From: Streptomyces sp. NBC_00691
GTDB taxonomy: Bacteria; Actinomycetota; Actinomycetes; Streptomycetales; Streptomycetaceae
DNA: 64,000 nucleotides
Assembly (NCBI RefSeq): GCF_036226665.1
Contig: NZ_CP109007.1
Coordinates: 7,936,001-8,000,000, forward strand
Reading direction: 5' to 3'
Shown here one piece after another: positions 62,932 through 64,000 of the stretch. The notes below the pieces were generated by a model that ran no database searches, was not told where the DNA came from, and was given only the letters and a program-made list of their open reading frames with translations. Positions within the stretch are counted from its first letter, which is position 1, and each line of letters starts with the position of its first letter. The position numbers and the translations under genes were made by a program.

Positions 62932-63347
62932 GATTCCCCCAGGCGGCTCCCGGCCAGCTCGACCTCGAAGGACTCCTCGCAGTGCGGGCACGCCACGGCG
63001 GCCCTGGTGTGGCCCTCCGCGTTGATCTGCCGGTAGAAGTCCTGGAGGAACGCCAGGTCGGAGGCGAACATGTTCTCCACCGTCCCGTCGTGGACCGACG
63101 GGAGCGTGCCGAGCCGGGTGATGACCCGGCCGAGCAGCACCACGGACAGGTACGCCGGGTTCTCGCGGACCCGGATGTCGCGCAGCGGGAGCAGCTCGTC
63201 CCGGGCCGTGGCCAGCCGCATCGCCCCGTTGCGGTGCACGGTGCCCGCCTCGTCGACGAACCCCCGCGGCAGCTCGAACTCGAACTCCGTGCGGAGCGGC
63301 TCCTGTGGGCGGCCCTGCTGCGTGCCCGCCGATCCCTCGCGTCGCAT
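62928..63347 (-). CDS. CIS-associated small protein, tail-assembly-chaperone-like, with a CxxC motif
   Basis: 139 aa. FEFELPRGFVDEAGTVHRNGAMRLATARDELLPLRDIRVRENPAYLSVVLLGRVITRLG is typical of phage tail-assembly-type proteins encoded after the tube gene (gp41/Mu-like). VACPHCEESFEVEL near the C-terminus has one CxxC, perhaps a half zinc ribbon. Its ATG overlaps the tube-gene stop by one base (TGATG) and its own stop overlaps the next GTG. Probably an assembly factor rather than a structural part. Confidence 0.75.
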   Translation of the reverse strand: MRREGSAGTQQGRPQEPLRTEFEFELPRGFVDEAGTVHRNGAMRLATARDELLPLRDIRVRENPAYLSVVLLGRVITRLGTLPSVHDGTVENMFASDLAFLQDFYRQINAEGHTRAAVACPHCEESFEVELAGSRLGES

Positions 63348-63790
63348 CAGCCGAGCGTCAGCTCTTCGAAGGTGATGGTGACCTGCTCGGTGAGGGCCGC
63401 GGCGTCACCGGCCTTCGTCGCGCTCAACTCGACCTTGGTGCACCAGGCGTTGCGCAGGTTGTACCGCTTGACCTCGCTGAGCTGGTAGTCGAGGAAGATG
63501 ATCGACGCGTCCTTGCGGGCCGAGCCCATGTCGCCCGCGATGGAGGACGTGATCCACTCGGTGAAGGCCGCGGACTGGGTGGCGCCACGGGTCACCGTGC
63601 ACTGACCGGCCTTCTTCACGCCGGGGAGCTTCTTGATGATCGGCTTGCCGTCCGCCGATACCTGCTGGAACTCGATGACGTCCTGCTCCATCGAGAGGCC
63701 GCTGATCTCCTGCAGGGTCTCGACCATGACGCCGTCGATCTGCAGGCCGAAATTGTGGGTGGTGAGGGCGTCACCGGTGTCCAGGGACAT
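63347..63790 (-). CDS. cis1: CIS inner tube protein (Cis1, T4 gp19-like)
   Basis: 147 aa. HNFGLQIDGVMVETLQEISGLSMEQDVIEFQQ is the gp19/Hcp-like tube fold start seen in Afp1/Pvc1. KVELSATKAGDAAALTEQVTITFEELTL is the usual end. It polymerises into hexameric rings lining the sheath. AGGAG precedes ATG 63790. It follows the sheath gene by 105 bases, without another gene between. Confidence 0.95.
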   Translation of the reverse strand: MSLDTGDALTTHNFGLQIDGVMVETLQEISGLSMEQDVIEFQQVSADGKPIIKKLPGVKKAGQCTVTRGATQSAAFTEWITSSIAGDMGSARKDASIIFLDYQLSEVKRYNLRNAWCTKVELSATKAGDAAALTEQVTITFEELTLG

Positions 63791-63895
63791 GGGGGTTCAC
63801 TCCTGTTCGAGGGGCGGGTCCGGGCGCGGCAGGCGCGGGGACCCGGGGTCGGAAGGGCGGTGTGGTGAGAGGGACGGAGGGCGAGGAGGGGCGGA

Positions 63896-64000
63896 CTACT
63901 CCTCCAGCTCGCCCCCGCCGCCCTGGATCTGCGCGAGCCGGAAGACCACGAACTCGGCCGGCTTCACCGGGGCGATGCCGATCTCGCAGACCACCCGGCC
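63896..64000 (-). CDS. cis2: CIS contractile sheath protein, C-terminus only (Cis2)
   Basis: The last 34 codons are in the window: VVCEIGIAPVKPAEFVVFRL then AQIQGGGG and an acidic ELEE end. 'IAPVKPAEFV.FR' is the invariant C-terminal strand of T4 gp18/Afp sheath proteins, which exchanges with neighbouring subunits. The stop is at 63896-63898. The rest of the protein lies beyond 64000. Confidence 0.93.
   Translation of the reverse strand, partial: GRVVCEIGIAPVKPAEFVVFRLAQIQGGGGELEE

Overview
This is a high-GC actinobacterial chromosome segment, almost certainly Streptomyces. The signs are strong third-position GC bias, Tat and lipoprotein exports, a c-di-AMP (ydaO-type) riboswitch ahead of a LysM/transglycosylase cell-wall enzyme, a deazaflavin-dependent reductase, a SpoIIE/GAF-type regulator at the left edge, many secreted glycoside hydrolases, and a cytoplasmic-type contractile injection system (CIS). 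I recognise no tRNA, rRNA, CRISPR array or insertion sequence.

Layout. 1-6.7 kb: housekeeping and stress genes: partial GAF/phosphatase regulator, alpha/beta hydrolase, tandem universal stress protein, LURP-one-like protein, phosphoribosyltransferase-hydrolase fusion, riboswitch-controlled LysM/transglycosylase and a DUF6197-like protein. 6.8-19.3 kb: secreted phospholipase C; a DeoR repressor divergent from an agaS-like isomerase and class II aldolase, with an operator-like repeat between them; LysR and EamA divergent pair; DDN-like reductase; hydrolase; a decayed subtilisin pseudogene; threonine dehydratase-like enzyme; GNAT; secreted serine hydrolase. 19.6-23.1 kb: an oxidative-stress island (katG, a divergent Fur-family regulator, tpx). 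23.3-30.3 kb: secreted alginate lyase-like and GH16 enzymes, a GlxA/AraC regulator, gap, a secreted cutinase-like hydrolase and a PadR/membrane-protein pair.

30.3-50.1 kb is a coherent polysaccharide-use locus. It holds secreted GH3 and GH30 enzymes on the minus strand, a divergent LacI regulator, two very large GH87-type alpha-1,3-glucanases, an ABC importer (lipoprotein and two permeases, no ATPase gene) and a cytoplasmic GH13 alpha-glucosidase. With the nearby GH16 beta-glucanase, the enzyme set matches the glucans of fungal walls (beta-1,3, beta-1,6 and alpha-1,3). A nearly identical 17-18 nt sequence sits at the lacI start and in the ABC operon promoter, which suggests one regulon.

50.2-64.0 kb, all on the minus strand and mostly overlapping or tightly spaced, is part of a CIS cluster. 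Reading in the direction of transcription: sheath C-terminus, inner tube, a CxxC small protein, a 50-aa DUF6760-like protein, a 985-aa Pro/Ala-rich protein with 11 VQR tripeptides, a second tube protein, LysM baseplate protein, VgrG-like spike, gp25-like protein, gpJ-like and gpI-like baseplate proteins, a zinc-ribbon/transmembrane/beta-sandwich protein (CisA-like architecture), an unknown 470-aa membrane protein and a Nudix protein. The remaining CIS genes (ATPase, cap, tape measure) must lie beyond 64000. The most novel material is the VQR-repeat protein and the two unassigned genes that follow the membrane protein.
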